This document shows, one piece after another, positions 41,619 to 51,967 of a stretch of DNA of 64,000 nucleotides. A program made the position numbers and the translations under genes. How positions within the stretch are numbered: the stretch's first letter is position 1; every line of letters begins with the position of its first letter. The notes beneath the pieces were generated by a model. It was not told the origin of the DNA, made no database searches, and was given only the letters and a program-made list of their open reading frames with translations. The DNA is from Stentor coeruleus (taxonomy: Eukaryota; Ciliophora; Heterotrichea; Heterotrichida; Stentoridae), in NCBI GenBank assembly GCA_001970955.1, contig MPUH01000085.1, forward strand, positions 50,251 through 114,250, written 5' to 3'.

Positions 41619-42170
41619 TTAAATTTCTATGAACTCTATTTTAGAACTCATGCAAATGTTGCATTCAGTTCTAAAAGCAAAATTGAGATTATTGCATTTT
41701 AAGCAAAGCCAATCTCCCTGTCTTTGGGTGTTAGGCTTTTTAACTTTACTTAGAAGTTCTTCAACTTCTTTGTTTTTATTTATTAGACTGTTACCATTTT
41801 CAATAGTTATAGCTGACTTTTCATTGTTTTCTTTTTCAAATGTTAAAAGTCGTGCTGTGACAGGGTTAATTGCTGATGGAGTTTTCATAAATTTATCCCT
41901 TAAGAACGGGGATATTGAGGGAAGTTGTGCAAGGGCAAAGCGATGTGAATTAGTGGATGAGTTTTCTTCATATGGTTCTTCTGAGATAGAAGGAGGACAT
42001 ATATAAAGAAAACAATCAAAAGCATTGGAATATTCTTTTGCATGCTGGCATTTATTACATTTGTCCCTGAAAGAGAAGTTCAAGTTCTGGCATTTAGGGC
42101 AATTCCAGTCTCCGTCTACTCGTTTTCTAATCGCAGATGGGTATTTCATTTCAGTGCTTCTTTGAAACAT
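41619..42170 (-). CDS. Two-RanBP2-zinc-finger protein
   Basis: The protein has 183 aa. Two RanBP2-type zinc fingers sit near each end. The first (residues ~20-39) has GDWNCPKCQNLNFSFRDKCN and the second (~152-175) has GDWLCLKCNNLNFAFRTECN. The W-x-C-x2-C-x3-N-x6-C-x2-C pattern with the conserved NLNF/FR residues is the form that in ZRANB2/FUS-type fingers binds single-stranded GGU-containing RNA. The linker of ~110 residues looks disordered. It probably has an RNA-binding role; the target is unknown. Confidence 0.88.
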   Translation of the reverse strand: MFQRSTEMKYPSAIRKRVDGDWNCPKCQNLNFSFRDKCNKCQHAKEYSNAFDCFLYICPPSISEEPYEENSSTNSHRFALAQLPSISPFLRDKFMKTPSAINPVTARLLTFEKENNEKSAITIENGNSLINKNKEVEELLSKVKKPNTQRQGDWLCLKCNNLNFAFRTECNICMSSKIEFIEI

Positions 42171-42563
42171 ATGGACTACTTTATATTATAAGTCCGTTAA
42201 AACATGGATTTAAATAAACTGAATAGATGATTATTAGAATTTCGGGAAATGATTGTATTTGTATATAAAACTTATGATGATACTTAGAAGATTCATTATA
42301 TGCTTTAAGGTGTTAAAAGATTTTATATAAGTTTTCAGCTTTGGGTTTTACAAAAATTTTAGAATTTTTTTAACTTACGATTTTAATGAATTTTTCGATA
42401 CAAGATTTAAGATTTTTAATAAAAGTACAAGTTTATAGAAAATCTAAAGATTTAGGGATTTAATTATATAATAACAGCCTACCCAACTAAGTTAAAAATC
42501 TCAAAATAATCAGCATGCAAAATTATAAATCCTATTATCATAAAAGAATTACACATACTGTCC
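42171..42563. other. Intergenic region between two minus-strand genes
   Basis: AT-rich sequence with no intact frame. Confidence 0.4.
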
Positions 42564-44243
42564 CTACATAATGCTACAAATAGCTGGTAAAGGAAGCTGC
42601 ACTTCTCCTTTAATATAATTTTCTTTTTTAATCTGTTTAATATTCATCCTTGACTTAGTAATAATCGCCATCTGGACCAAATTCCCAAACGCATAATTCC
42701 TTAATAGCAAACCTGTAGCCATATCCCTAATATTAATCCCAACAGCAGTGTTTCTAAGTACTTCATTATCAACAATATTTGGTTGACTTCTTCCAGCAAC
42801 AGTAATCCCACTTCTTCTATTATCATATATTGAATTCATAGTAATCACCGGATAACTATCAATAAGAACAATCCCATCACTATTTTCATAAATCTGATTC
42901 CTTTTTATCCAACTAGTCCCCCCTTCTAAATTAAATATCCCTTCAGCTTGTCCTCTAAAAATCGAATTCTCAACAATTGTCGTATCAGAATTCTCACTGC
43001 CTCCAAATGCTACATTCGCTTTTTTATTAGAATAAATATTGTTTTTTTCTATATGCGCCGAAGACCCTTTTACTAATAAAATCCCTTGAGTTTTATTTTC
43101 ATATATCTCATTTCTTAATATCACAGCATGTGCCCCATCCATAACTTTTATCCCAGCTTTTTTATTTTTAGCAACTTTCCCATTCCCTTCGATAATCGGA
43201 AAACATGCAGGGCCACAACAAACTACAGCATTTTCATTTTCATAAAGATCATTACTCATCATTTTCCCATCACATCTTCCATCACCTTCACTATGAAAAT
43301 AAACTCCTTCTTCTCGGTTTCCTCGTATAAGATTAAGAAATATAAATGGGTCTGCATTTTCAACATTAACACCTTTTTCGTTTTGTTTTATTTCACAACC
43401 TTTGATTTGTGCGCAGTTATATTGGGCTATTTTAATTCCATCTTCATTATGGGCGATTTTACTTCTTTGTATTACAGGTCGGGAGTCTTCTCCAAGAAAA
43501 TATACTCCACAATTGACGTTTCCTATAATCTGACATTCAGAAATGAGTATTTTATTAGTAGGTTTTGAATATACTATAATACCTCCACTTCTATGCTTGT
43601 AAATTTTGGATTTTAAAACTGTGATATCGGATTCTATTGTATAAATGCCTACTGTTGGAACTTCACCTTGTCCTTTGATTTCACAGTTTTCAATTTTTAG
43701 ATGCCCTTTGTTTATAACTATTGCTGGAAGTGGGGATTTTGCAGAACTTAATGTTACTTGACAGTCTTCGATAGACACATTTCCCCCATCAACCCATAGA
43801 GCGCAATTTGTACTTCGGCTTAATTTTAGATTCCTTACCCAATGCTCTGATGTTCTTGAACTTTCACACATGTCTAAGTATGTTTCCCCACCTAGGTTAC
43901 CAAGAGCTTCAAGGCGTTTACGAGAAACTGCTGTGTGAATGAGCTTGAAACCTTTGATACGGCAAGTTTCTCCTGGGTTTAGGGATACATAGATTATAGG
44001 CCCGGCGCTGCATGTAATTTGAACTTCTGAGGATGCTTCTTGGGACTCAAGGACTAGACCTGGTTTATTAATGAAAACAGGCTGTGTATATAAAGTAGAT
44101 GATACAACTATTTTTGTTCCAGGAGAAGCAGCGTTTATTGCTTCTTGGATTGTCTGGTATGGGCCTATACCTGGTACGACTTGAAGGAGTTTATATAAAC
44201 CTTCTTCGAATGGAGGGTCGGGCTGGCCTGGATTCATTTCCAT
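42564..44243 (-). CDS. Right-handed parallel beta-helix protein (FBXO11/SHCBP1-like repeats)
   Basis: The protein has 559 aa and is soluble, with no signal peptide. It opens with a pectin-lyase-like entry strand (YQTIQEAINAASPGTKIVVS) and then runs through at least 15 PbH1 turns (NKILISECQIIGNVNCGVYF, NEDGIKIAQYNCAQIKGCEI, SYPVITMNSIYDNRRSGITV). This carbohydrate-binding/CASH-type fold occurs in FBXO11 and in SHCBP1/nessun dorma. No F-box is visible, so it is not a plain FBXO11. Its role is unknown; cytoplasmic protein binding is my inference. Confidence 0.85.
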   Translation of the reverse strand: MEMNPGQPDPPFEEGLYKLLQVVPGIGPYQTIQEAINAASPGTKIVVSSTLYTQPVFINKPGLVLESQEASSEVQITCSAGPIIYVSLNPGETCRIKGFKLIHTAVSRKRLEALGNLGGETYLDMCESSRTSEHWVRNLKLSRSTNCALWVDGGNVSIEDCQVTLSSAKSPLPAIVINKGHLKIENCEIKGQGEVPTVGIYTIESDITVLKSKIYKHRSGGIIVYSKPTNKILISECQIIGNVNCGVYFLGEDSRPVIQRSKIAHNEDGIKIAQYNCAQIKGCEIKQNEKGVNVENADPFIFLNLIRGNREEGVYFHSEGDGRCDGKMMSNDLYENENAVVCCGPACFPIIEGNGKVAKNKKAGIKVMDGAHAVILRNEIYENKTQGILLVKGSSAHIEKNNIYSNKKANVAFGGSENSDTTIVENSIFRGQAEGIFNLEGGTSWIKRNQIYENSDGIVLIDSYPVITMNSIYDNRRSGITVAGRSQPNIVDNEVLRNTAVGINIRDMATGLLLRNYAFGNLVQMAIITKSRMNIKQIKKENYIKGEVQLPLPAICSIM

Positions 44244-45190
44244 AGTTTTATTAAGAAAAAGTCACTATAAAATGGTGATAGAAAAAAAGAAACTCTATAT
44301 ACATACTATGGTTTAAAGATTTTTTTAAATCCTTGTCATACTAAGAGCGATCTGTCCTTGCGGTTTTTTCTATGGTATTGTTATTATTAAACTTAAAGCG
44401 TATCTGGAAATTTTCAGTTATTCTAAAAGAAAGTTTATACTAAAATCAAAGAGCTGACTTTTTTGGGTTTATCTAAATACAAGTAATTCAGATCAAATGA
44501 TAAAAAATTACTTTTTCTTAGAGAATTTTATTAATATATCTTGAATAATCTTGGAAAATAATCACTATGCTTATTATCAGTTAAATAACTAGGGTGTATA
44601 TTTTAACCTATATTTTTTTCAAATAGAAAACCTCATAAATATCTTTGTTTATAGAGTAAATTTTGTTGTAGTATGTTGATTATGATCTTTTGTCACTTAG
44701 ACTGGAAAAGTATATATTTTTGAAATTATTAAAAGACTTAGATTTTATTATTCAGAATGTGATATTAAAGTTTTATAAAAGATTGTAATTCCTGAATTCG
44801 CTTTATGGTTAGATTATTTATTAGAATTCATTTTACATTAAAGTTTATTAAAACTATAATAAAGTTTAAAGTGGGTGATAGTTAAGGTGACATGGTTTAA
44901 ACCTTGTCCGATCGAGGTTTGTTTGTCCAACGATCTCTTTATTTAGGCAGATTCGGTGTATTAAACCATTTGTTGTCGCTGGTTATGTGACTCTTTATTT
45001 GGTTCAGGAGGTCTTTACTGTTTAACTATAATAACCCAAAAATTAAAACACATAAAAAACTACACAACATTTTATAAAATAATTTCAAGCATAACCCTAT
45101 CCTAATATTTATAAAACTTAACACAATTTTATTACTAAAACCTCCACATACTTCTTTACCTTAATTAAAATTACAATAACTTTCTGAAAA
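44244..45190. other. Intergenic region holding an SDNKWFN-family fragment
   Basis: Apart from the fragment at 44897-45025 nothing is recognised. 45025-45190 is C-rich on the plus strand, matching the 3' flank of the next minus-strand gene. Confidence 0.45.
44897..45025 (-). pseudogene. Broken fragment of the SDNKWFN family
   Basis: The minus-strand frame reads LNSKDLLNQIKSHITSDN, then KWFNTPNLPK, an in-frame TAA, then RDRWTNKPRSDKV and another TAA. The NSKD...SDNKWFN pattern matches the 76-codon frame at 11046-11276. Two internal TAA codons and no ATG mark it as a fragment. Its base composition is less AT-rich than its surroundings, which is why it stands out. Confidence 0.5.
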
Positions 45191-45820
45191 CTAATGATAA
45201 GTATTAAACCTTTCTGCTATTTCCACATCAGGTAAATATCTTGTAAGTGCATCTTCACTCTCCTCAGAAAGTTTAATAGACCCCGTCCAAAAATCCGTAT
45301 CTTCTTTTTTAAAGTCATTTGTATTCCTTCTATTCCTCGTAACTTTTTGCATTGAATTATCATTATTCCTACCTTTCAAATGCAAGATTTCAAATTGGAT
45401 TTTTTTCAGTTCTAATTCCTTTTCTTGAGTTTCTATATTCAAATTATCATATTGTGTCTGTTGTGATTCTAAAGCTTTATCATATATACACATCTGATGT
45501 CTTAAAGATTCACAATTTTTTTTCAAGTGTTTAAGATTTTCTAGCATTTCTTCTTGTGTTTTTAAGGCTTTTTGGTTTTTTTTCTCTAGTTCAGCTTTTT
45601 GTCCAGCGAAAATTGATGAGTTTAATGGAGTGGTTTGATTGAAATAGGTTATAGCAGCATCAACAAGTGAAATAAATGATGAACTTATAGGAATTGATTC
45701 GAATTTACAGGATGAGTTTAGAGAGTCAGGGAAAAATGCTGACTTTTTTGAAGATTTTTCTGAGATTATGTATAAGTTATTGGGTTCGACTATTACTTTT
45801 TGCCCAATGCTTGGTTTCAT
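45191..45820 (-). CDS. Small coiled-coil protein, unknown
   Basis: The protein has 209 aa. Residues ~75-145 form a coiled coil (AELEKKNQKALKTQEEMLEN and onwards), with a less ordered N-terminus and an acidic C-terminal tail (DVEIAERFNTYH). I recognise no family. The flanks show the usual C-rich 5' and G-rich 3' bias in its own sense, which supports a real gene. It lies directly downstream of the NEK-IFT57 gene on the same strand, 228 nt away. Confidence 0.7.
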   Translation of the reverse strand: MKPSIGQKVIVEPNNLYIISEKSSKKSAFFPDSLNSSCKFESIPISSSFISLVDAAITYFNQTTPLNSSIFAGQKAELEKKNQKALKTQEEMLENLKHLKKNCESLRHQMCIYDKALESQQTQYDNLNIETQEKELELKKIQFEILHLKGRNNDNSMQKVTRNRRNTNDFKKEDTDFWTGSIKLSEESEDALTRYLPDVEIAERFNTYH

Positions 45821-46048
45821 TTTTCTTTTTTAATAATTTTTTAGTTTGGATTGTTGTTGTTTTTATAGTTTTAATAAGATTTTTAGGTTTTTAATCTGAG
45901 AAATGTGTTGGAAAATCATAGGTTGTAGTGGTAAAGTAAGTTGGAAAAATAAGATAAATGCTATGTTTTGATAATATATTTTCACAGTTGTAGATAATTA
46001 TAAATTATATCATCACTACCCAACTAAAAAAGAACATTATTTGTATTA

Positions 46049-48127
46049 TTAATTCAAACGATACATATCAAGTTGTTGCCTAGCAATAGCTGTTTTATAT
46101 GTCAAAGCTTTTACTTCCTCTCTTAGTCGTTTCAAGGCATTTCTAATAAGATTTAACTTATCACTCGACTTAAAGTCATGACTTTTTTCCTCAATAGCCT
46201 CATTAATCCCATCTATCTTATGCTGCATTTTATCATAAACCTCACAGCACTCAGTAACTCTATTCCTCTTATCTTTAAGTTCTCTAAAAGCTTCAAGTCT
46301 CTTCTCAGCAATATTCCTCAGTTTACTTATCTGCTCATCACAAAGTAAATGTATTTTTTTCTCCCCACTAACAATCCTCTCCAAATCATTCCCAACACTT
46401 TCCGCTTTTTTTTCAAAAAATCTTGAAAACCCCGGCTCATCCATTATCGTCTTTACCTTCTCCCTAAGCATTTTAATCTTTTCAACCCTAACTTTTACTG
46501 GATTTTCATCATTTTCTATATTAAACACAAGTTTTTTGGCAACTTTTTTCACTTCCCTTCTCCATTCTTCAGGATCTACATTAGTTTCCATTATTCTTCC
46601 CATTTTCCCAACACCTTTTTCCCTATCTTTATCATTTTCTATATCAATAAGCATAGCATCAGAAGTTGCTGTCGAACTACTTTTAGGCAAATTTTCTTCA
46701 TAGTTTCCAACATCTTCTTCATTTTTCCAAATCATATCCTCAGGCATTTCTAAGTCAATTTCCTCAATGATCTCTTGAGAAAAATCTGTATTTTTATACA
46801 TATTCTTACCATTTTCCAACACAATCGGAAGGGCAAATTTGTAGTCTTGTCTTACAAGTTCTCTATTAAGTAATTCATTTATAATAATACAAACCCCTTC
46901 TCCATAACCTTGTTTTATATTGATTGGGGTAATATTTTCAGCAGCTTTGATACCAAAATGTTTAACATCAGCAAGAATATGTTTAGCTATTTCTTCAGCA
47001 TCACCTATTGAAGCTGCTGATAAAAGTGGTGTATTTGGTCTTATACCTTGATTTTTGAGTTTATTTAAAGACATTAACCAATAGATAAGATCGTAAAAAT
47101 AATATAATTGTTCAGTTGGGTTTATATAATGAGCAAAATAGACACGGGAGACTGGCGGGTGTTTGAAAATATTACAAAATTGGTTTTCGTAGTTGAGAAG
47201 TTTGAGTTTTTCTTGGATGTCATCCATGATTAAGCTGATGTCAACTTTTGGCTTTTTTTGTGACCAGGATTTTAGTTGGATGTTGCAAAGCTCTACTACT
47301 TGGTCTATGTCTAGTCGTTTTTCTGGGGATACTTGGATCATAGAGTTGATTATGGTTTTAAGTTCCTCGCTGTATTTGTCACCGATTGGAGGAAACTCAC
47401 CTTTGCTTATTGTTTGGAATAAGTCGTATAAACTCATTTTTGTGTCGTCTTTACGAAATGGTGATCTTAAACATGCTAGCTCATAAACAACACATCCAAG
47501 ACTCCACACATCACTTTTCCAGTCATACCCGCTACCTTTCAAAACTTCAGGACTCATATAAAGCGGAGTTCCAACTCTAGAAAAAGCTTCAATAGTTTGA
47601 CTTGACAAATAACGTCCTAAGCCTAGGTCGCCAAGTTTTAAGGTCCCATCAGCAGTTATAAAAATATTCGCAGGCTTTAAATCTCTATGCATTATCCTTT
47701 TTTCTTGCATATGTTTTAGCGCTGAGGCAATTTGAAACATATACTCCCATATTTTAAGTTCTTCTATTGGCAGTTCATCAGTCTGAGCTTTTTTAATAAG
47801 TCTTTTTAAATCACCTTTTTCAGCCCATTCAATTGCAATTAGAAGTTCATTTTCTTCTATAAACGAGTCTAAGTAATCGATTATATTTGGATGTTTTAAG
47901 GATTCTAAAAGACTGACTTCTTTTAAGCATTTGTCTCTTTGTTTTGGATCCATCATATCAAAAATCTATATAGACAATACCTTTATAATTTTGATCGCCA
48001 CTGGAATATTGTCTGATATACGTTCGGCTTTATAAACTATTGAGAATTTCCCCTGGCCGATTGGTTTTAATATTCTGTAGCCTTTAATTTCTTTTCCAGC
48101 CCGACTTGAATCTTCTGAATTGTTCAT
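46049..48127 (-). CDS. NEK6/7-type kinase fused to IFT57
   Basis: Two exons, complement(join(46049..47965,47981..48127)), encode 687 aa. Residues ~17-277 are a complete NEK6/7-type kinase: GQGKFSIVYKAE, VAIKIIK, HRDLKPAN near 142, the DLGLGR form of DFG near 162, and GTPLYMSPEVL. After a linker of about 13 residues, residues ~290-687 match IFT57/HIPPI along its length. The N-terminal CH-like domain has MDDIQEKLKLLNYE, VYFAHYINPTEQLYYF and GYGEGVCIIINELL; then come an acidic stretch, a DPEEWRREVKKV segment and the C-terminal coiled coil (EEVKALTYKTAIARQQLD). IFT57 is a core IFT-B peripheral subunit; NEKs regulate cilia and mitosis. The reading frame is continuous across the junction (around 47250) with no gap nearby. 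The fusion would tie a kinase to every IFT-B particle. Confidence 0.92.
47966..47980 (-). other. 15-nt intron in NEK-IFT57
   Basis: The intron GTATTGTCTATATAG follows codon 49. Removal joins the Gly-rich loop and VAIK lysine exon to the rest of the kinase. Confidence 0.92.
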
Positions 48128-49319
48128 TTAAATATTATATTTAAAAATTTTAAAAGAATTTTACTGAGGAAGAAAGGGAGATTAGGTTAGAATTATTAAG
48201 CTTTGGTGTTTAATTAAAAAATATTGGGTGCTTAGAAAAGGATTGTTTTGTATGTTGAGTAGTTTTATTTAATGAAATTATGGAGAATAATTTTTGGTTT
48301 TTTTTTAGGGATTATGGTTGGATGTTTGGGAATATTGTAGGATTTTATGGATTTTTGTAGGAAATATACTAGGTAGGATAATGAGAAATTAGTTATTTAT
48401 GCTAACCCTCTAACTTTTATTAGGTTAAATTGATAGGATAAGATAAAAAATGTTATAAATTTATGAATCCAGCAAGCTTAAATTGATAAGTAGATACTAC
48501 ATAGTTTATGTTTAGTTTTTAAAAAGTTTATCAGTAATCATCTTTATTTAAATCAAAAATCTCCCACACAATAAAATGTCCTTCAATACAATCTTCCTAT
48601 AAACTCCCAAAATCAACCCATTTCTTTACATTCTTTAAATATTCATCAAAATTCTAATCCAAAATAATACCCAACTAGCTCAGTCTAATTATTAATCAAA
48701 AAACCCACCTTACCCTCAAAAGCAAATCTCCTAATTCTATAAATATTTGTAATCAAGTATTTATTTTAATATTTTTAAGTTTTTAATAGTAATTTAAATG
48801 ATTATATATTTATACTTTTTGATATTCTTATAATTATATCTTAATGAAGTTATTTGAAGTCAGATGCAAAAATTTATAGATTCAAACATTATGATTTTTA
48901 TACAAAATTTGTGTAATTATATCATTTGCCTTCTTTTGAATGAAGATTACATTAGTATTTTCATAACATCAGATGAAGTTCATCTTCTGAAAATACAAAT
49001 TGCATTACTCCCTTAATCAATTAAAGCAAACCATAAATCAAACGCACTTTTATTTAAAACCACAAAATTTGAAATATTTAAATACCAAATCCAAAACATC
49101 TAAACATCATACTTACTAATATAAAAATCATAATCAAAAATACCAAAACTAACATAAAAATCTAATATTCAAACCTAAAAAATACAATCCTATCATTATC
49201 AAATAAACCACCCTTCCTAAAACAATTTCAAAAACCCAAATTCACATAGCCAAACCTTCATCAGTATTTATCACATCTCTTATAAAATCATATCTAAATT
49301 TATCATAAATACCCATAAA
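48128..49319. other. Divergent intergenic region with mirror-image base skew
   Basis: The left third is G-rich and C-poor, and the right third is C-rich and G-poor. This fits two 5' flanks facing away from each other (NEK-IFT57 on minus, DENN on plus). No gene is seen. Confidence 0.55.
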
Positions 49320-51059
49320 ATGGAAGAACAAGACCAAGATTACCAATACTGGATTTCTCGCAAGATCAAAATCTCAGAAGAATTCAACGAGCTTCGGCAA
49401 ATAAAATTTCAAAAACTCGAAGAACTAAACAAAGAAAAAAGAATATATGAAAACAATCTCAAAAATATCGAAGAACTGAAACTAAAAATCCAAGAACTCA
49501 AAGATCAACTAAACGGCCGAATTCCATCACTAATAATGTCTCAAACTTCTAAAGAATCCTTACTAAATATATCAACCCCAATATACTCTTCATATAAAAA
49601 CAAACCTTTACAAAGACTTGATACCAAAGAGCACACAATTACTTTAGAAGAAACCAAATCAGATGATATTTCCGATAATATATTCGAATATTTTTTTATT
49701 CTTGGAAGTCGTCACAATAGTACCGAGCCACAAACAATCTTCTGCCTTCCAGAAAACAACAATTTCGCAGAAGGTCCTCAAGGTCAAGTCTTAGGAAACT
49801 TTGCCTTCCCAGTTTCAGGGACGAAAACCCGAAAAATAAAAGAAAAACAATTATTAGAAGAACTGAATAAAATCCATACTTCAAAGCTTGAAAGAGATGG
49901 AAAGCATTTTGTGTTTTCAGTCAAATCAGATATAGAAAAAACTCCATCAAAAAACAGAGAAAGGGCTAATCACAAACGTGATGTATTATATTGTTGCTGT
50001 GTTTTTGTTGATGAATTTTCTGAAGTACTTGAAGAAGGTTATGGGATTCAAAACAGATGTTATTGTTTATTATCTTATTTACCTTGTTTTGAATTATTGT
50101 TCAAACTACTTTTTTCAGTGATTAAAATGAAAAATGATGCTGAACATCAGCTGATAAAGTCTACAATTTCAGATGATTATGAGTTTAAAAAAGCATTTCA
50201 GATAATCCTTAGAGGAGATTTTTATAATAAAATAAAACAGTACTTGGAAGTTTATTTAGGTAAAAAACATTCACCTTCTGAATGCCCGGAATTGGATTTT
50301 AAGTACTCATTTCCTGATAATATATCAGAGTTTGATATTATGTGGTATTGTCCTTTACTATTTTCTCTTATTACTGTTAATGATTTTTGGTATTTACTTT
50401 TTGCTATACTTCAAGAAGCTAGTGTGATATTTCTTAGTCAGAATTTAGATTATCTAAGCAGTTGTGTTTTGGGGTTTCAAGGACTAATTAGGCCTTTTAG
50501 TTGGCCTCACCTTATAACCCCGATTTTACCTTTATCTTTGTTGGATATATTAGAAGCTCCAGTACCATTACTTGCTGGGATACCGAAAAACTCACAGCTT
50601 GTGTCGAAAAAAAAACTAGCGAATTTGATTTTTGTTGATTTAGACGCTAAGAATATTGAAAAAAGACTTCAAAAACCTCTTGTCGCAACAACTGAACTTT
50701 ATGTTCCTAAACAAAAAATTGAAGCACTTGTGGAAAATTATAAAGCTTTTTCTTTTGGGCCTTGCTACCATCCGAGATCTGAGCAAGTTAAAGCTTGTAG
50801 GAAAATATTCCAGTCAATTAATATTTATATAAAAGGACTTTTCAAAACTTTACCTGAAATAAAAAATAACCCTTGTGAGGATTTAGCTAATGTTGATGAT
50901 GTGATTCAGGTACTTTCTGAACAAAGTGTTGAAGAGTCTGGATTTAATAATACATTTTTCAATACGCAGATGTGCATAAATTATATTGAAGATTTCTATT
51001 TTCACAAGAACTCGATTTCTAGTCGCAAGACTTTAGCTAGTGAATATTCTTTATCATAG
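49320..51059 (+). CDS. DENN-domain protein
   Basis: The protein has 579 aa. An N-terminal coiled coil (residues ~5-65) precedes a tripartite DENN module. The upstream part starts near FEYFFILGSRHNS and includes VLGNFAFPVSG. The core holds FSLITVNDFWYLLFAILQEA, then the signature run VLGFQGLIRPFSWPHLITPI and EAPVPLLAGIPK. A C-terminal dDENN part follows. DENN proteins are exchange factors for Rab GTPases in membrane traffic. The Rab partner cannot be told from sequence. The flanks are C-rich upstream, as for other plus genes. Confidence 0.88.
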   Translation: MEEQDQDYQYWISRKIKISEEFNELRQIKFQKLEELNKEKRIYENNLKNIEELKLKIQELKDQLNGRIPSLIMSQTSKESLLNISTPIYSSYKNKPLQRLDTKEHTITLEETKSDDISDNIFEYFFILGSRHNSTEPQTIFCLPENNNFAEGPQGQVLGNFAFPVSGTKTRKIKEKQLLEELNKIHTSKLERDGKHFVFSVKSDIEKTPSKNRERANHKRDVLYCCCVFVDEFSEVLEEGYGIQNRCYCLLSYLPCFELLFKLLFSVIKMKNDAEHQLIKSTISDDYEFKKAFQIILRGDFYNKIKQYLEVYLGKKHSPSECPELDFKYSFPDNISEFDIMWYCPLLFSLITVNDFWYLLFAILQEASVIFLSQNLDYLSSCVLGFQGLIRPFSWPHLITPILPLSLLDILEAPVPLLAGIPKNSQLVSKKKLANLIFVDLDAKNIEKRLQKPLVATTELYVPKQKIEALVENYKAFSFGPCYHPRSEQVKACRKIFQSINIYIKGLFKTLPEIKNNPCEDLANVDDVIQVLSEQSVEESGFNNTFFNTQMCINYIEDFYFHKNSISSRKTLASEYSLS

Positions 51060-51317
51060 AAAGATATAATAAATAATATTTCGGAAAAGATAAATTAAGG
51101 ATTATATTTTAAATTTATTTTGAAAAAATTAACACCTCTCTAATTATTCCACATAAAAAAATCAACTCCTTTTATAAAATCTAAAAACCTCTACTTTCAT
51201 ATCTAAAATCACAAATCCCAACTTTCTTTTAAATCCAATAAAAAACCGATTTCATTTATAATCCTCCTAATATCCCAAATCTATAAACAAAATCACTTAA
51301 CTAATACAATAATAAAA
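51060..51317. promoter_or_regulatory. C-rich, G-poor 5' flank
   Basis: A short spacer between two plus-strand genes, C-rich and almost G-free over about 51125-51300. This is the general composition of 5' flanks here. No specific site is identified. Confidence 0.4.
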
Positions 51318-51914
51318 ATGAATTTCAGCTCAGTCACAGTTCGTTATCGACCACTAAATGACAAAGAAACAAACCCAAGTTCCAAAATATACGACTTATA
51401 CATCCAAGGCCTTGTACGTTTATTGAAAATATTTTCATACTGTTTGCTTTTTTACTGCATGAGCATTCTAATATTTCGATGTGTTGAAGTTTATATAACA
51501 GGTTTCCAAAATGATACAGACATACAAGTTTTATGGGCAACAAGCGTAATTATGCATGGGTTTGGTGTAGTCACAGGAATAGTTGGTTTAAGATCAGTAT
51601 TTTTAAAGTCTAGAGGGTCTTCAAGGAATTTTTTCATAGTCATGATATTACTAGACATCCTTTATATAAGTGTTCAAGGCTATTTTATGTATATCTTATC
51701 AGATAGTGAGAAAATAACTACATCTACAACTTATGATATAAGTTTTTCTAATGGTATCGCTGTGTATTTTTTTGTAATCACAGCTTTTAGTTTGATTTTT
51801 ATTACCGTGAAATCTTATCGTTTCCATATGCTGCTTAGTAAACTTATTGAAAAAAACAAGGCTAATAATTTCCACACGATTGGAGAATTATCAGTGATCC
51901 CAGAAATTAACTAG
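51318..51914 (+). CDS. Four-TM membrane protein, unknown
   Basis: The protein has 198 aa. Four hydrophobic helices lie near residues 35-58, 75-95, 104-126 and 145-165 (FSYCLLFYCMSILIF, VIMHGFGVVTGIVGL, FFIVMILLDILYISVQGYF, GIAVYFFVITAFSLIFITV). Both ends are polar and probably cytoplasmic. There is no signal peptide. The form is tetraspan-like, but I see no tetraspanin CCG motif. The gene ends 54 nt before the convergent MAPK gene. Confidence 0.75.
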   Translation: MNFSSVTVRYRPLNDKETNPSSKIYDLYIQGLVRLLKIFSYCLLFYCMSILIFRCVEVYITGFQNDTDIQVLWATSVIMHGFGVVTGIVGLRSVFLKSRGSSRNFFIVMILLDILYISVQGYFMYILSDSEKITTSTTYDISFSNGIAVYFFVITAFSLIFITVKSYRFHMLLSKLIEKNKANNFHTIGELSVIPEIN

Positions 51915-51967
51915 TTTTTTATTAACCATTTTCTCAGATATTATGAATAATCATTTACTAACTAGAA

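Noticed and set aside
44320-44380. U6-like snippet (GCAAGGA on the minus strand)
   Set aside because: The invariant ACAGAGA and the U6 stem sequences are absent nearby.
44885-45025. Candidate structured non-coding RNA
   Set aside because: The higher GC and a possible long stem (atggtttaa with ttaaaccat) drew attention, but the minus strand reads as a protein fragment matching 11046-11276, which explains it better. No snRNA, SRP or RNase P signature is present.
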